Shown piece by piece: positions 50,072 through 60,237 of a stretch of 64,000 bases of DNA; position 1 is the stretch's first letter; every line of letters starts with the position of its first letter. The stretch is taken from contig NZ_CP035926.1 of NCBI RefSeq assembly GCF_004214815.1, forward strand, positions 1,178,001 through 1,242,000, in the 5' to 3' direction. Under the pieces are notes generated by a model. The model saw only the letters and a program-made list of their open reading frames with translations. It had not been told where the DNA came from and did no database searches. Source of the stretch: Aliarcobacter thereius LMG 24486 (GTDB taxonomy: Bacteria > Campylobacterota > Campylobacteria > Campylobacterales > Arcobacteraceae). The position numbers and the translations under genes were made by a program.

Positions 50072-52411
50072 TTAAATAGGAATAGATATACTATTTGTTT
50101 CTAAACTTTTCTCTTCTAATACTATGTTTTTACTTAAAATATCATTAACAACACTCTCTCTAATTGTTACCTCTATTTTTTTACAAGCACTTTTAAAAGC
50201 CTCTTCTTCTCCTACAACAAAGCACATCTTTTTTGCTCTTGTAATTGCTGTATAAAGTAGTTTTGTATTGTGCATTATATAGTGTGAAAAACTCATAGGT
50301 ATAAGTGCATTTTCATACTCCATACCCTGAGTTTTATGGATTGTTAAACAATATGCTAGATTTAAAAGATTATTTATATTATCAAAATCATAGAAAACAA
50401 CCATATCATCATTTGGATATAAAACAATGCATTTTTCATCATCAAAATCAAGCTTAATAATCAATCCTAATTGTCCATTATAAACTCTTCTTTCAAGAAA
50501 TTCGCTAGAGTTATTTTTATACATACTCATAGTTTGAGCCTTCATATTTTCATTTTTAATATGTATAACTTTATCAGTTAATTTATACTCCATATCTTTT
50601 ATTTTTAAACTTCTATTTTTTGTATGATTAAATAATTTTTGTAGTTCAATATTTATATTCTCTACTCCTAAAACTCCACCTTTCATAGGAGTTATTACTT
50701 GAAAAAGAGTTAATGCTTTTCCTATGCTTTTATCTTTTATAAAAGAGTAATAATCTACTATAAACTCACTTGCAATATTTAAAATAGTATTTAATATAAG
50801 TTCACTATTTTCAAATCTCATATTTGAAAACTCACTATTACTCAAAGAGTTTTTTATTCCATAATAGTTGTTTATTGAAACATCTACAAATTTAAAATCT
50901 TCATAATCTTCTTTATAGTTTGGTAATTCACCTTTTCTTATCTCATTTGCAATTAAAGCAATTGCTTGGTTCTCATTTTGTCTATAAATTTTTGTAAGCT
51001 TACAAATTGGAGCTAATTCATATTTTATACTATCAGCTAATATATTTCCAGCTCCAATTGCTGGAAGCTGTCCATCATCACCAACTATTATAAAAACTGT
51101 ATCATCAGAAATTTTGCTTATTATTTGATAGAAAGTTATAGAATTTACCATTGAGGCTTCATCAAGAAGTATCACTTTATAAGGAAAAAAATCTTTCTCT
51201 TTATGTTTTACTAAAAGGCTTTGAATTGTACATGAGTTATATCCTGTTGTATCACTTATTCTTTGACTTGCAATTCCAGAAAGTGCAATTGTCATAATAT
51301 CATCATAAGATACAACTTCTCCTAGAAGTTCTAAAATAGCCCTACTTGAAGTAGATTTTCCAGTTCCAGCATATCCAATTAAAAATAGTGTTTTTTCTCC
51401 ACTATTTATAAGTTTAACAGCTTTTTTTTGTTCATCACTTAAAATAAATCCTAAACTTTCCTGCTTTTTTTCTAAATATTCATCAAAGTTTTCTACAATT
51501 TTTCTATTTTTATCATCTTTTCTTCTATTAAAAAACTCTAAAATAGATCTTTCAGAATAATAAAGCATTGATAAGGCAACTCTATTCTCTTTTGTAGAAA
51601 AAAGCTCTTCTTTTGCCAACATTTGTATGATAACCTCTTCATATAAAAGCTCTTCATTATCAAATCTTAAACTATCATCTAAAAGTTTATATAAATGATA
51701 TTTATCTATTGAAGAGTTACCATTATTATCGCAATACTCTTTTAAAGTATAATTTATACAAGATCTTAATCTAAAAGCAGATTTAGGATCTATTCCTAAA
51801 GATTTTGCAATCTCATCTGCTCTTTTAAAACCTATTCCTTTTATGTTTGTTAAAATATATGGATTCTCTTTTATCTTTTCAATTAAGTTTTCAATCTCAC
51901 TAAAAGTTGAATATATTTTTGTAATAAGACTTGAACTTACTTTAAATTTTGCTAAAAAAGCTCCTAGTTCTCTTAAATGTTTAAAAGAGTGCCAAGATGA
52001 TAGAATCATCTTTAATTTTTTCTCTTTAATTCCTTTAATATTTAAAAGTTCATTTGGATTGTTTTCTAAAATATCTATTAACTTCTCTTCTCCATATTTA
52101 TCCAAAATCTCACTTGCTGCTTTTTTTGTAAAGCCTTTTACTATTTTTGTAAGAAAAAAGAAAAGCTCTTGCTCTTTTACTTCCAAAGTATCAAATTCAA
52201 ACTGAACTCCATATTTACTATGAGTTATCCAGTTTCCTTTTAAAAGTATCTCTTCTCCAACAAGTTTTTCAATATTTGTATCAAAATATGTTCCACAGAT
52301 TTTTTGATTATTATCTAATACTGCAATTACATATTTATTCTCATCATTTTGATAAAGTACCTTTTTAAGTACACCACTTAAATTGTACTTTTTTTCAGTT
52401 TCCATCATCAT
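50072..52411 (-). CDS. recD2: RecD2-like ATP-dependent DNA helicase
   Basis: 779 residues. N-terminal helix-hairpin-helix repeats (GIKEKKLKMIL, NIKGIGFKRADEIAKSLGID), Walker A GYAGTGKSTSS, Walker B VILLDEASM, VGDDGQLPAIG, and C-terminal LAYCLTIHKTQGMEYE and YTAITRAKK, the SF1B RecD motifs. It unwinds DNA 5' to 3'; no RecBC is adjacent, so it is of the D2 type. It overlaps the 121-residue gene by 17 bases. Confidence 0.93.
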   Translation of the reverse strand: MMMETEKKYNLSGVLKKVLYQNDENKYVIAVLDNNQKICGTYFDTNIEKLVGEEILLKGNWITHSKYGVQFEFDTLEVKEQELFFFLTKIVKGFTKKAASEILDKYGEEKLIDILENNPNELLNIKGIKEKKLKMILSSWHSFKHLRELGAFLAKFKVSSSLITKIYSTFSEIENLIEKIKENPYILTNIKGIGFKRADEIAKSLGIDPKSAFRLRSCINYTLKEYCDNNGNSSIDKYHLYKLLDDSLRFDNEELLYEEVIIQMLAKEELFSTKENRVALSMLYYSERSILEFFNRRKDDKNRKIVENFDEYLEKKQESLGFILSDEQKKAVKLINSGEKTLFLIGYAGTGKSTSSRAILELLGEVVSYDDIMTIALSGIASQRISDTTGYNSCTIQSLLVKHKEKDFFPYKVILLDEASMVNSITFYQIISKISDDTVFIIVGDDGQLPAIGAGNILADSIKYELAPICKLTKIYRQNENQAIALIANEIRKGELPNYKEDYEDFKFVDVSINNYYGIKNSLSNSEFSNMRFENSELILNTILNIASEFIVDYYSFIKDKSIGKALTLFQVITPMKGGVLGVENINIELQKLFNHTKNRSLKIKDMEYKLTDKVIHIKNENMKAQTMSMYKNNSSEFLERRVYNGQLGLIIKLDFDDEKCIVLYPNDDMVVFYDFDNINNLLNLAYCLTIHKTQGMEYENALIPMSFSHYIMHNTKLLYTAITRAKKMCFVVGEEEAFKSACKKIEVTIRESVVNDILSKNIVLEEKSLETNSISIPI

Positions 52412-52760
52412 ATCTATCTTTTTTATGTTTATCTTTTTTATATCTTGTTTTATTTTTCTCTTTTTGTAAAAGATTTGCCTCTTTTAATAATATTGCCCTT
52501 TCTTCTTCAAAAGTTTCACTAGAATTTTTTAAATATGAAAGTACTTTTTCGACAAAACCATTTAATATTGCATAATATTCTGAATATAGCTCTACTTTCT
52601 TTGTTTTAGAAAAATCTTCATAGTTTTTCTCTGTTCTTTTTAAAAAAAGCTCTTTATCAAAATTTTCAAGCTTTAAAAGTGATATTGTTTTAGTAAAAAA
52701 CTTCTCTAAAACTCTTATATATTTTACTCTTTCTTGCTTCTCATTTGTACTAAAATTCAT
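52395..52760 (-). CDS. Unknown 121-residue charged protein
   Basis: Predicted helical, with KYIRVLEKFFTKTISLLKLE and a final lysine/arginine-rich tail (KKDKHKKDRYDDGN). It sits between the ArsC-family gene and recD2, overlapping both by 10-17 bases, so it is surely in their operon. No membrane segment or known domain recognised. Confidence 0.7.
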   Translation of the reverse strand: MNFSTNEKQERVKYIRVLEKFFTKTISLLKLENFDKELFLKRTEKNYEDFSKTKKVELYSEYYAILNGFVEKVLSYLKNSSETFEEERAILLKEANLLQKEKNKTRYKKDKHKKDRYDDGN

Positions 52761-53106
52761 TCAAAATCTCTTCAATTTTTAGTGGTGGTCTTGCTATAAA
52801 AGCTTTTGTTTCTCCAATTATAATTGGTCTTTGAATTAAAATTGGATTTTTTGAAACTATTTCTAAAAGATTTTCATCATCTTGTATCTTTTGTATATCT
52901 AAGTCATAATATAGTTTTTCGCTATCTCTTATAATATCTTTTATTTTTAGATTTAACTTTGTTAATAGCTCTTTTAACTCCTCTTTACTTGGTGGATTAT
53001 CTAAATAATCTCTTACTTTTACAGCTATTTTATTACTATCTAAATAATCTTTTGCACTATTTGATTTTGAACAAGATTGATTGTGCCAAATCTCTATGTT
53101 TTGCAT
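52750..53106 (-). CDS. ArsC/YffB-like thioredoxin-fold reductase
   Basis: 118 residues. HNQSCSKSNSAKDYL carries the N-terminal catalytic Cys of ArsC-family proteins, and NPILIQRPIIIG with RPP near the end forms the substrate-binding cis-Pro region. Family members include arsenate reductase ArsC and YffB/Spx; no ars genes are nearby, so arsenate is not assured. First gene of the operon with recD2. Confidence 0.85.
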   Translation of the reverse strand: MQNIEIWHNQSCSKSNSAKDYLDSNKIAVKVRDYLDNPPSKEELKELLTKLNLKIKDIIRDSEKLYYDLDIQKIQDDENLLEIVSKNPILIQRPIIIGETKAFIARPPLKIEEILNEF

Positions 53107-53259
53107 ATTTACCTCTAAAGTATTTTAAAATTTGTTTGATTATATCTAAAAAATATTTTATATATAAATAAGATTACATTTTGCAATGCTATTAAATAAA
53201 GGGAAATAGTATATTTTTTTTGATAAAATATATATCAATAATTCAAAAAAGGATAAATT

Positions 53260-54537
53260 ATAAAAACTTTTTCAAGCTTAAATTTAGACGAAAATATTTT
53301 AAAAGCTCTCAATGATTTAAATTATGAAAATCCAACTGCAATTCAAGAAAAAGCTATTCCTTTAACTTTAAAAGGAAAAGATATAATTGGAATTTCACAA
53401 AGTGGTACAGGGAAAAGCTGTGCTTTTATTCTTCCTATTTTACAAAATTTAATAGAAGAGCAAAAGAAATCTTCAAATAATATTTTAAGAGCTTTAATTG
53501 TAGCTCCTACAAGAGAACTAGCAAAACAGATAGTAAACTCAATAGATGATTATTCAAAATATTTAGATATAAAAAGAGTTGCTGTTTTTGGTGGTGAAAG
53601 TAAAAATCTACAATCAAAAAAATTAAGTGCTGGTACAAATATTGTTGTGGCAACTGCTGGAAGACTTCTTGAACATATAAAAGAATCTAGTATAAATCTT
53701 GCAAGTGTTAAATATGTTGTAATAGATGAACTTGATGTTATGCTTGATATGGGATTTGTAAAAGATTTAGAGATGATTTTACCAAATATTGGGAAAAGTA
53801 GACAAATTTCTATGTTTAGTGCAACTATTAATTCAACTGTAAAAAAACTTGCAAAAGAGTTTTTAAATAATCCAGCAGTAATTGAAGTAACAACACAAAG
53901 ACAAAGTGTAACAAGTATAAATCACGAGGCAGTTTTAGTTGATCAAGATAAAAAACTTGAAGCACTATCTTTTTTGATTGGTTCAAAAAACATAAGCCAA
54001 GCTTTAATTTTTGTAAATAAAAAAGATGAAGCAAATAATATTGTAGAAAATCTTATTCTTGATGGAATCAAAGCATCTTGTATTCACGGTGATATAAGAC
54101 AAAGTTCAAGAGCATTAGCTTTGCGAAAATTCAAAGAAAAAGAGATACAAGTTCTTGTATGTACAGATATTGCTGCACGTGGAATTGACATTGAAAATTT
54201 ACCTTGTGTTATAAATTTTACACTTCCACAAAGTATAAATGATTTTACTCATAGAGTTGGTAGAACTGGTCGTGCTGGTAATATTGGAACAGCAATAAGC
54301 TTTTTAAGTGTAAAAGATTATAAGTTTTTTACTGAGATAGAAAAAGAGCTTATTTTAAATGTAAAAAGATATGAGCTTGATGGCTTTGAAACTTTAGAAA
54401 AGAAACCAAGAATTAAACAAAAAACTGTAAAATCTATAAAAGATAAAAAAGCTTTATCAAAGACAAAAGAACAATCAAATAGTAGTAAAAAAACTAAAAA
54501 AAGTGATAAATTTAGAAAAATTACAAAAAGGGCTTAA
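53260..54537 (+). CDS. DEAD-box RNA helicase with apparent ATA start codon
   Basis: 425 residues. Q motif ENPTAIQEKAIPLT, Walker A SQSGTGKSCAF, APTRELAKQI, DELD, SATI, ARGID and HRVGRTGRAG are all present; a basic tail follows. ATG is absent at the N-terminus. The frame begins after TAA 53254; ATA 53260 has AAGGA 6 bases upstream and yields KTFSSLNLDENI, while ATT 53257 is the alternative. Starting at the first standard codon (53647) would delete the ATPase motifs. It unwinds RNA, probably in ribosome or mRNA metabolism. It is 2 bases before the UPF0323 lipoprotein gene. Confidence 0.9.
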   Translation: MKTFSSLNLDENILKALNDLNYENPTAIQEKAIPLTLKGKDIIGISQSGTGKSCAFILPILQNLIEEQKKSSNNILRALIVAPTRELAKQIVNSIDDYSKYLDIKRVAVFGGESKNLQSKKLSAGTNIVVATAGRLLEHIKESSINLASVKYVVIDELDVMLDMGFVKDLEMILPNIGKSRQISMFSATINSTVKKLAKEFLNNPAVIEVTTQRQSVTSINHEAVLVDQDKKLEALSFLIGSKNISQALIFVNKKDEANNIVENLILDGIKASCIHGDIRQSSRALALRKFKEKEIQVLVCTDIAARGIDIENLPCVINFTLPQSINDFTHRVGRTGRAGNIGTAISFLSVKDYKFFTEIEKELILNVKRYELDGFETLEKKPRIKQKTVKSIKDKKALSKTKEQSNSSKKTKKSDKFRKITKRA

Positions 54538-54539
54538 TT

Positions 54540-55178
54540 ATGAAAAATAAAAATTTTAAACAACTAAAAAACTTTGCAAAAATTGGTGGAATAAGTAGTT
54601 TCTTAATTTTTGGTTTAACAGCTTGTAATGATGCAAATAGTCAAAACCAAAATCAAGGGCAAAATAGTAATACTATTTCAAATGCCAGTCAACAACAGGG
54701 TGCTTTTGTAATTGTAGAACAAGATGTAAATGGAAACTACAAAATTGCAGATGAATTTCCAGCTTCAAAAACAACTATTGTTTTAAGAAATCCAGATGGT
54801 AGTGAAAGAATTTTATCTCAAGCAGAAATTGATAAACTTGTAAAAGAAGAAGAGAAAAAAATTGATGCAGGAACATCTGCTCTTACAAATCCTGAAATGA
54901 GTAGTGGTGGAATGGGTCTTGGTGGAGTTTTATTATCTTCAATAGCTGGAGCTATGATTGGTTCTTGGCTTGGTAATAAACTATTTAATAATCAAAATTT
55001 TAATAATCAAAGAGCTGCTCAATATAAATCTCCTCAAACTTATAGTAAATCTCAAAATTCATTCAATAATAGAAATGCAGGTACAAAATCAAACGCAAGT
55101 AGTAGTAGAAAAAGTGGTTTTTTTGGTGGAAACAATTCATCAAACAGATCTTCATCTAATTCAAGTTTTGGTGGTTAA
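54540..55178 (+). CDS. UPF0323 family lipoprotein
   Basis: 212 residues. Lipoprotein signal with lipobox FGLTAC, a conserved domain (QGAFVIVEQDVNGNYKIADE ... PSERILSQAEIDKL-like), a glycine-rich hydrophobic hairpin (GGVLLSSIAGAMIGSWLGNK) and a Ser/Asn/Gly-rich tail. The pairing with the ligase-like gene 5 bases downstream recalls E. coli YgiB-YgiC. Role unknown. Confidence 0.88.
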   Translation: MKNKNFKQLKNFAKIGGISSFLIFGLTACNDANSQNQNQGQNSNTISNASQQQGAFVIVEQDVNGNYKIADEFPASKTTIVLRNPDGSERILSQAEIDKLVKEEEKKIDAGTSALTNPEMSSGGMGLGGVLLSSIAGAMIGSWLGNKLFNNQNFNNQRAAQYKSPQTYSKSQNSFNNRNAGTKSNASSSRKSGFFGGNNSSNRSSSNSSFGG

Positions 55179-55183
55179 ATATT

Positions 55184-56362
55184 ATGAAATTAGAGAAATT
55201 AAAACCTCTTTCAAATGATTATTTAGAATCAATTGGATTTATTTGGCATACAGATAGTGATGAAAGTTCATATATTAGCGATGAGCTTGTTGTAATAAGT
55301 GAAGCTGAAGCTGAAGCATATTATGAAGCAGCAAATGAACTTTATGAGATGTTTAGTGAAGCTGGTCAATATGTAATAGATAATGATCTTTTTCATGAAT
55401 TAAATATTCCTTTTAATTTAGTTGAACTTGTAAAAGAGTCGTGGGAAAATGATGTTCACTGGCATCTATATTCAAGATTTGATTTAGCAGGTGGTTTAGA
55501 TGGAAAAGCTATTAAACTTATTGAGTTTAATGCAGATACTCCAACTTCACTTTTTGAAACAGCTATTATTCAATGGGCTATATTAAAACAAAATTCTTTA
55601 GATGAAACTAGTCAATTTAATAATCTTTATGATGCACTAATTGATAATTTCAAAAGAATTATCACTTTAAATAGTGATATTGAAAATTTTGAAGAGTACT
55701 ATAATAAACTTGGCTGGAAAATACTTTTTTCAAGTATTTCAAGCTCAAGTGAAGATATAAATACAACAAAACTTTTACAACATATCGCATCTGAAGCTGG
55801 ATTTAATACAGATTTTGAATTTATTGAAAATGTTGAATTTAGTGATGATGGTATATTTAAAGGTGATGAGCTTTTTGAATTCTGGTTTAAACTTATTCCT
55901 TGGGAAGATATAGCTATACAAGAGAATGAATTAGCACTTATATTAACAGAAATTATAAAAGAGAAAAAAGCAATTATCTTTAATCCTGCTTATACTTTAA
56001 TTTTCCAATCAAAAGCATTTATGAAAATATTGTGGGATTTGTATCCAAATCATCCTTTACTTTTAGAGACATCTTATGAACCATTAGAAGGTAAAAAATA
56101 TGTTGAAAAAAGAGCATTTGGTCGAGAAGGAGCAAATATAAAAATAGTAAATTCTGATGGCTCAACTGATATAGAAACAGATGGTGATTATGATGGTCAT
56201 AAGGCAATTTATCAAGAGTATGTAGATTTTCCAAAAGATTCAAATGGTAATTGGTATCAAGCTGGAGTTTTTTATGCTTATGAAGCTTGTGCTTTAGGTT
56301 TTAGAAGAGGTGGAAAGATTTTAAATAATATGTCAAAATTTGTAGGACACTTTATAAAATAA
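55184..56362 (+). CDS. Glutathionylspermidine synthase-like ATP-grasp ligase
   Basis: 392 residues of the GSP_synth family (YgiC/YjfC type). Features: RFDLAGGLDGKAIKLIEFNAD, PTSLFETA, GWKILFSSI, HPLLLETSYEP and VEKRAFGREGANIKI. It lacks the amidase half of true GspS. YgiC has been described as an ATP-using peptide ligase; the substrate here is not known. The gene lies in one operon with the UPF0323 lipoprotein. Confidence 0.88.
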   Translation: MKLEKLKPLSNDYLESIGFIWHTDSDESSYISDELVVISEAEAEAYYEAANELYEMFSEAGQYVIDNDLFHELNIPFNLVELVKESWENDVHWHLYSRFDLAGGLDGKAIKLIEFNADTPTSLFETAIIQWAILKQNSLDETSQFNNLYDALIDNFKRIITLNSDIENFEEYYNKLGWKILFSSISSSSEDINTTKLLQHIASEAGFNTDFEFIENVEFSDDGIFKGDELFEFWFKLIPWEDIAIQENELALILTEIIKEKKAIIFNPAYTLIFQSKAFMKILWDLYPNHPLLLETSYEPLEGKKYVEKRAFGREGANIKIVNSDGSTDIETDGDYDGHKAIYQEYVDFPKDSNGNWYQAGVFYAYEACALGFRRGGKILNNMSKFVGHFIK

Positions 56363-56486
56363 GATTAATTTATGTTACTTTTATTCAATAATTTATTATT
56401 AATATAGATTTGAAGATCTTTTTTAACGAGAATATATATATTTTGAATACAATTGTACTTTTAAAAAATAATTTTAAGGATATTAG

Positions 56487-56963
56487 ATGAATGAAGAAGT
56501 AAAAAGAGAAAAATCTCTTACAATGTCTATGCTTATGACTCCAGAAAAAGCAAATTTCTCTGGAAAAAATGTTCATGGTGGAGAGATTTTAAAAATGCTA
56601 GATCAAGTTGCTTATGCTTGTGCTGCTAGATATAGTGGAAACTATGCAGTTACTCTTTCTGTTGATATGGTATTATTTAAAAATCCAATTAAAATTGGTT
56701 CTTTGGTTACTTTTCATGCTTCTGTAAATTATACTGGAAGAACTTCTATGGAAATAGGTATTAAAGTCATTTCTGAAGATATTAAAGACCATACTATTAA
56801 AAATACAAATGTATGCTATTTTACAATGGTTAGTGTAAATGAAGATGGAATCCCTGTTCCTGTTCCAAAACTTGATTTAGTAACAGAAGATGATAAAAGA
56901 AGATATAACGATGCTCTAAAGAGAAAAGAGTTTAGAATGTCTTCAAGACATGCAAAGCAATAA
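56487..56963 (+). CDS. Acyl-CoA thioesterase (YciA/BACH type)
   Basis: 158 residues, one hotdog domain: MTPEKANFSGKNVHGGEILK with the conserved Asn and His, MLDQVAYACAARYSG with the catalytic Asp, and VDMVLFKNPIKIGSLV. It hydrolyses acyl-CoA in the cytoplasm. AAGGAT precedes the start at 56487. Single gene with its own terminator. Confidence 0.92.
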   Translation: MNEEVKREKSLTMSMLMTPEKANFSGKNVHGGEILKMLDQVAYACAARYSGNYAVTLSVDMVLFKNPIKIGSLVTFHASVNYTGRTSMEIGIKVISEDIKDHTIKNTNVCYFTMVSVNEDGIPVPVPKLDLVTEDDKRRYNDALKRKEFRMSSRHAKQ

Positions 56964-56990
56964 AGCCTAGTAGATTTATCTACTAAGCTT
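56963..56990. terminator. Bidirectional terminator
   Basis: AAAGC...TAGTAGA (56968-56974), loop TTTA, TCTACTA (56979-56985), GCTTTATT. It lies between the convergent thioesterase and ABC-F genes. Confidence 0.82.
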
Positions 56991-57003
56991 TATTATATTT
57001 AAT

Positions 57004-58599
57004 TTAAGCAATAGCTTTTTGTTCTAAGAACTCTTCGTAAGTTCCTTTAAAATCAATTATTGAGCCATCAGCTTGAATCTCTATAATTCTATTTGCATAT
57101 GAGTCAAGTAACTCTCTATCGTGTGTAACACAAATAACAGATCCAATATATTGATGTAGTCCCTCACCTAAAGCAATAATAGCTTCTAAATCAAGGTGGT
57201 TAGTAGGTTCATCAAGAACTAAAAAATTTCCTTGCTCTAACATAATTTTAGAAAGCATCATTCTATGTTTTTCTCCACCACTACAAGAATTAACTTTCTT
57301 TTCTTGTTCTTGACCATTAAATAACATTCTTCCTAAACAATTTCTAATCTCTGCAATATCAGCATCTCTATCAAAATCTCTTAACCAATCATATAAAGTA
57401 ATATCACCATTTATCATATCAGTTGTATTTTGTGGGAAATATGAGTTTTGAATAGTTGCTCCCCATAAAACCTCTCCATTATCTGCTTTTAAATTACCCA
57501 TTAAAATCTCACATAATGTTGTTTTACCAACTCCATTTGGTCCAATAAGTGCAATTTTATCTCCTTTTTCAAGAGAGAATGATATATCTTTTAATACTAC
57601 TTGGTCATCATATGATTTTGAAATATTTTTTACAGTTAAAAGCTCTTTTCCAACTTCTCTTTTTTGTCTAAAGATAATCGAAGGATCTCTTCTACTAGAT
57701 ACTTCAATAGCCTGAATATCTAACTTATCAAGTTGTTTTTGTCTACTTGTTGCTTGTTTTGCTTTTGAAGCATTTGCACTAAATCTTGCAATAAATTTCT
57801 CAAGTTCTTCTTTCTCTTTCTGCTTTTTATTTACATCTGTTTGTTGTTGTTTAGCTATAAGTGTTGAAGCGATATACCAATCATCATAAGTTCCACTAAA
57901 TTCTCTAATTTTTTTGAAATCAACATCTAAAATATTTGTACAAACAGCATTTAAAAAGTGTCTATCGTGAGATATTACAACCATTGTTCCATCATGATGT
58001 TGTAGTTGATTTTCTAACCATGAAATAGTTTCTATATCAAGGTTATTCGTAGGCTCATCTAAAAATAGAATATCTGGTTTTGGGAAAAGAACTTGTGCTA
58101 AAAGGATTTTAACTTTATCACCACCTGTTAAGCTACTCATTAAATTTTGATGACTTGAAGCTGGAAAACCTAAATCTTCAAGAATTTTTGTAACTTTAAT
58201 ATCATATTCATAAGTTGGATCTTCCTCACAACAAATTATTTCAAGTTCTGCTAATCTATTATTTACCTCATCAGTAAACTCAGGACTCATATAAAGTTCT
58301 TCTTTCTCTTTAATTGCATCATATAGTTTTTTATTTCCCATTAAAACTGTATCAAAAATTGTACATTTTTCAAAAGCAAATTGGTTTTGAGATAATACTC
58401 CTACTTTTTTACCATTTTGAATTTGTACTTCTCCTTCTGTTGCTTCTTCTTCTCCTGAAAGAATTTTAAGGAAAGTTGTTTTTCCAGCACCATTTGCTCC
58501 AATTAGTCCATATCTTTTACCACTATCTAGTTTTAAATTTATATCGGCAAATAGAACTCTAGCACCAAATGATTTCTTTAAATTAACTGTTTGAACCAT
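57004..58599 (-). CDS. ABC-F family ATPase (YbiT-like)
   Basis: 531 residues with two ATPase domains: GLIGANGAGKTTFLKIL with LDEPTNNLDIETI, and ALIGPNGVGKTTLCEIL with LDEPTNHLDLEAI. The linker between them (about 240-310) is the charged ABC-F interdomain. No membrane segments. Such proteins act on the ribosome E-site; YbiT is the closest by length and linker. Monocistronic. Confidence 0.93.
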   Translation of the reverse strand: MVQTVNLKKSFGARVLFADINLKLDSGKRYGLIGANGAGKTTFLKILSGEEEATEGEVQIQNGKKVGVLSQNQFAFEKCTIFDTVLMGNKKLYDAIKEKEELYMSPEFTDEVNNRLAELEIICCEEDPTYEYDIKVTKILEDLGFPASSHQNLMSSLTGGDKVKILLAQVLFPKPDILFLDEPTNNLDIETISWLENQLQHHDGTMVVISHDRHFLNAVCTNILDVDFKKIREFSGTYDDWYIASTLIAKQQQTDVNKKQKEKEELEKFIARFSANASKAKQATSRQKQLDKLDIQAIEVSSRRDPSIIFRQKREVGKELLTVKNISKSYDDQVVLKDISFSLEKGDKIALIGPNGVGKTTLCEILMGNLKADNGEVLWGATIQNSYFPQNTTDMINGDITLYDWLRDFDRDADIAEIRNCLGRMLFNGQEQEKKVNSCSGGEKHRMMLSKIMLEQGNFLVLDEPTNHLDLEAIIALGEGLHQYIGSVICVTHDRELLDSYANRIIEIQADGSIIDFKGTYEEFLEQKAIA

Positions 58600-58696
58600 A
58601 ATAATTTAACTCCGTTTTTATATAATTTTTTATTTTATTTGATTAATTTTTGGCGATTATATCCAAATTTAAAGCTTTTTGCCTTAAGAAAAAGTT

Positions 58697-60190
58697 TTAT
58701 AACTCTTTCTCAAAAGCTAGTTTCATAATATCATCTTCACTTATAATATCGCTGTTATCTTCATTTGGTGGATTTTTTATCCATAATACTTTAGTTTTAA
58801 GTTGATCCAATTGATATTTTGTAAGATTTTTTATAAGTTGGTCTGTTACCATCTCTTTTGTTAAAGTATTTGCATTTAACATTTTTTTGATAACTTTTTC
58901 TAAGTTTTTCTTTGTAGATTCAAATGCTTTTTCTTCATCTGTAAGCGAAATATACTCTTCATCAAGATATTTCATAACAGCATCTCCTGGATACTTATAA
59001 GTTGTAATTCCTTTGTAGTTATACTTTTGACATTTAAGTCTTGGAATATAAACTCCTGTAAATACATATCCTAAAACTGTATTTATACCTTCAAGAGTTC
59101 TTAGTGGGTTATGTGAACATATATAATCATCTTTTACAACTGTTGGTGAGTTTTGAAGTGAAGTTATATTGTTGTGTAAAATAACAAAACTTCCTTTTAC
59201 CTCTTTTGGTCCACCTCTTAAAGATACTAACTCATTTTTATGTGCAAAAAAACTTCCTCCCACTCTTGTAGGACTTCCTTCTAGTGATATTAATTCATTT
59301 TCACTAATATCAAAATCTCCATCAACATAGTTGAAATTTAAAGGAAGTTTTGTAAGATTTGGTAATCTATTTGATAGTTTTACATCTCCTTGAACATCAA
59401 CAGAGTTATCAGGTAAAATTGTAGTTCCCTTTATATCAAACTTATCCAACCAAGCTTGAATATCTTCTTCATTTGTTAAAGCAACTAAAGGTCTATAAAT
59501 ATGTGAAACTGCTTCTCTTCCGTTATATCTAAAAACTTGATCTTCTTCTGATTTTGGATTTATATTTAATCTTATATCAGTAACTAAATCTCCACCTATT
59601 TCATCTGCAACACCATCAAGCTCACTAATTCTATTTGTATTACATATATAGTCTTGCTTAACTGTAATTGGTCCGCCCATTAAATTTTCTAAAATATTAG
59701 AAGAACAATCAAAATAAGTATCTATACTTTTTGGTCCACCTTCTAAAGTAGAAAGCCTATTATTATTACATTTAAAATGTCCTCTTACTGTTCTTGGACT
59801 TGCTTTAATTGATGTTAATTCATTATGCGAACAATCATAAAAACCTCTAACCTCTTTTGGTCCATATGATAGATTTTTTAGATTATTATTTGAACAATCA
59901 AAATCCCCAACCTCAACTGGACAATCAAATAAAGATGTTAATTTATTGTATGAACAATTAAAATCTTTCATAACAATTTTTGGACAACCTTCAAGACTTG
60001 GAAGTTCATTGTTACTTATATCAAAATAACCATCTATTCTATCAAACTTAACAGGTAGCTTCTCACCTTTTAGTTTTTCACTTAAATTTACATTTCCTTG
60101 TACTGAAATATAAAAATCATCTGATATATGATAGTTGTTTATTCCATATTCTCTTAACCAATTTTCAATTTCACTTATATTAACCAGCAT
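58697..60190 (-). CDS. Internally duplicated leucine-rich-like repeat protein
   Basis: 497 residues, no signal peptide. About 20-residue repeats of the form F.CS.N.L.SL.G.P (for example FNCSYNKLTSLFDCP, FDCSNNNLKNLSYGP) fill two blocks. Each block is preceded by a similar module: ENWLREYGINNYHISDD ... VQGNVNLS and QAWLDKFDIKGTTILPD ... VQGDVKLS. The C-terminal 90 residues are helical. Repeats suggest protein binding; partner unknown. Confidence 0.75.
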   Translation of the reverse strand: MLVNISEIENWLREYGINNYHISDDFYISVQGNVNLSEKLKGEKLPVKFDRIDGYFDISNNELPSLEGCPKIVMKDFNCSYNKLTSLFDCPVEVGDFDCSNNNLKNLSYGPKEVRGFYDCSHNELTSIKASPRTVRGHFKCNNNRLSTLEGGPKSIDTYFDCSSNILENLMGGPITVKQDYICNTNRISELDGVADEIGGDLVTDIRLNINPKSEEDQVFRYNGREAVSHIYRPLVALTNEEDIQAWLDKFDIKGTTILPDNSVDVQGDVKLSNRLPNLTKLPLNFNYVDGDFDISENELISLEGSPTRVGGSFFAHKNELVSLRGGPKEVKGSFVILHNNITSLQNSPTVVKDDYICSHNPLRTLEGINTVLGYVFTGVYIPRLKCQKYNYKGITTYKYPGDAVMKYLDEEYISLTDEEKAFESTKKNLEKVIKKMLNANTLTKEMVTDQLIKNLTKYQLDQLKTKVLWIKNPPNEDNSDIISEDDIMKLAFEKEL

Positions 60191-60237
60191 TTAAACCCTT
60201 GTTTAAAAAATATCCTTAGATATTAACATTTTCCTAC

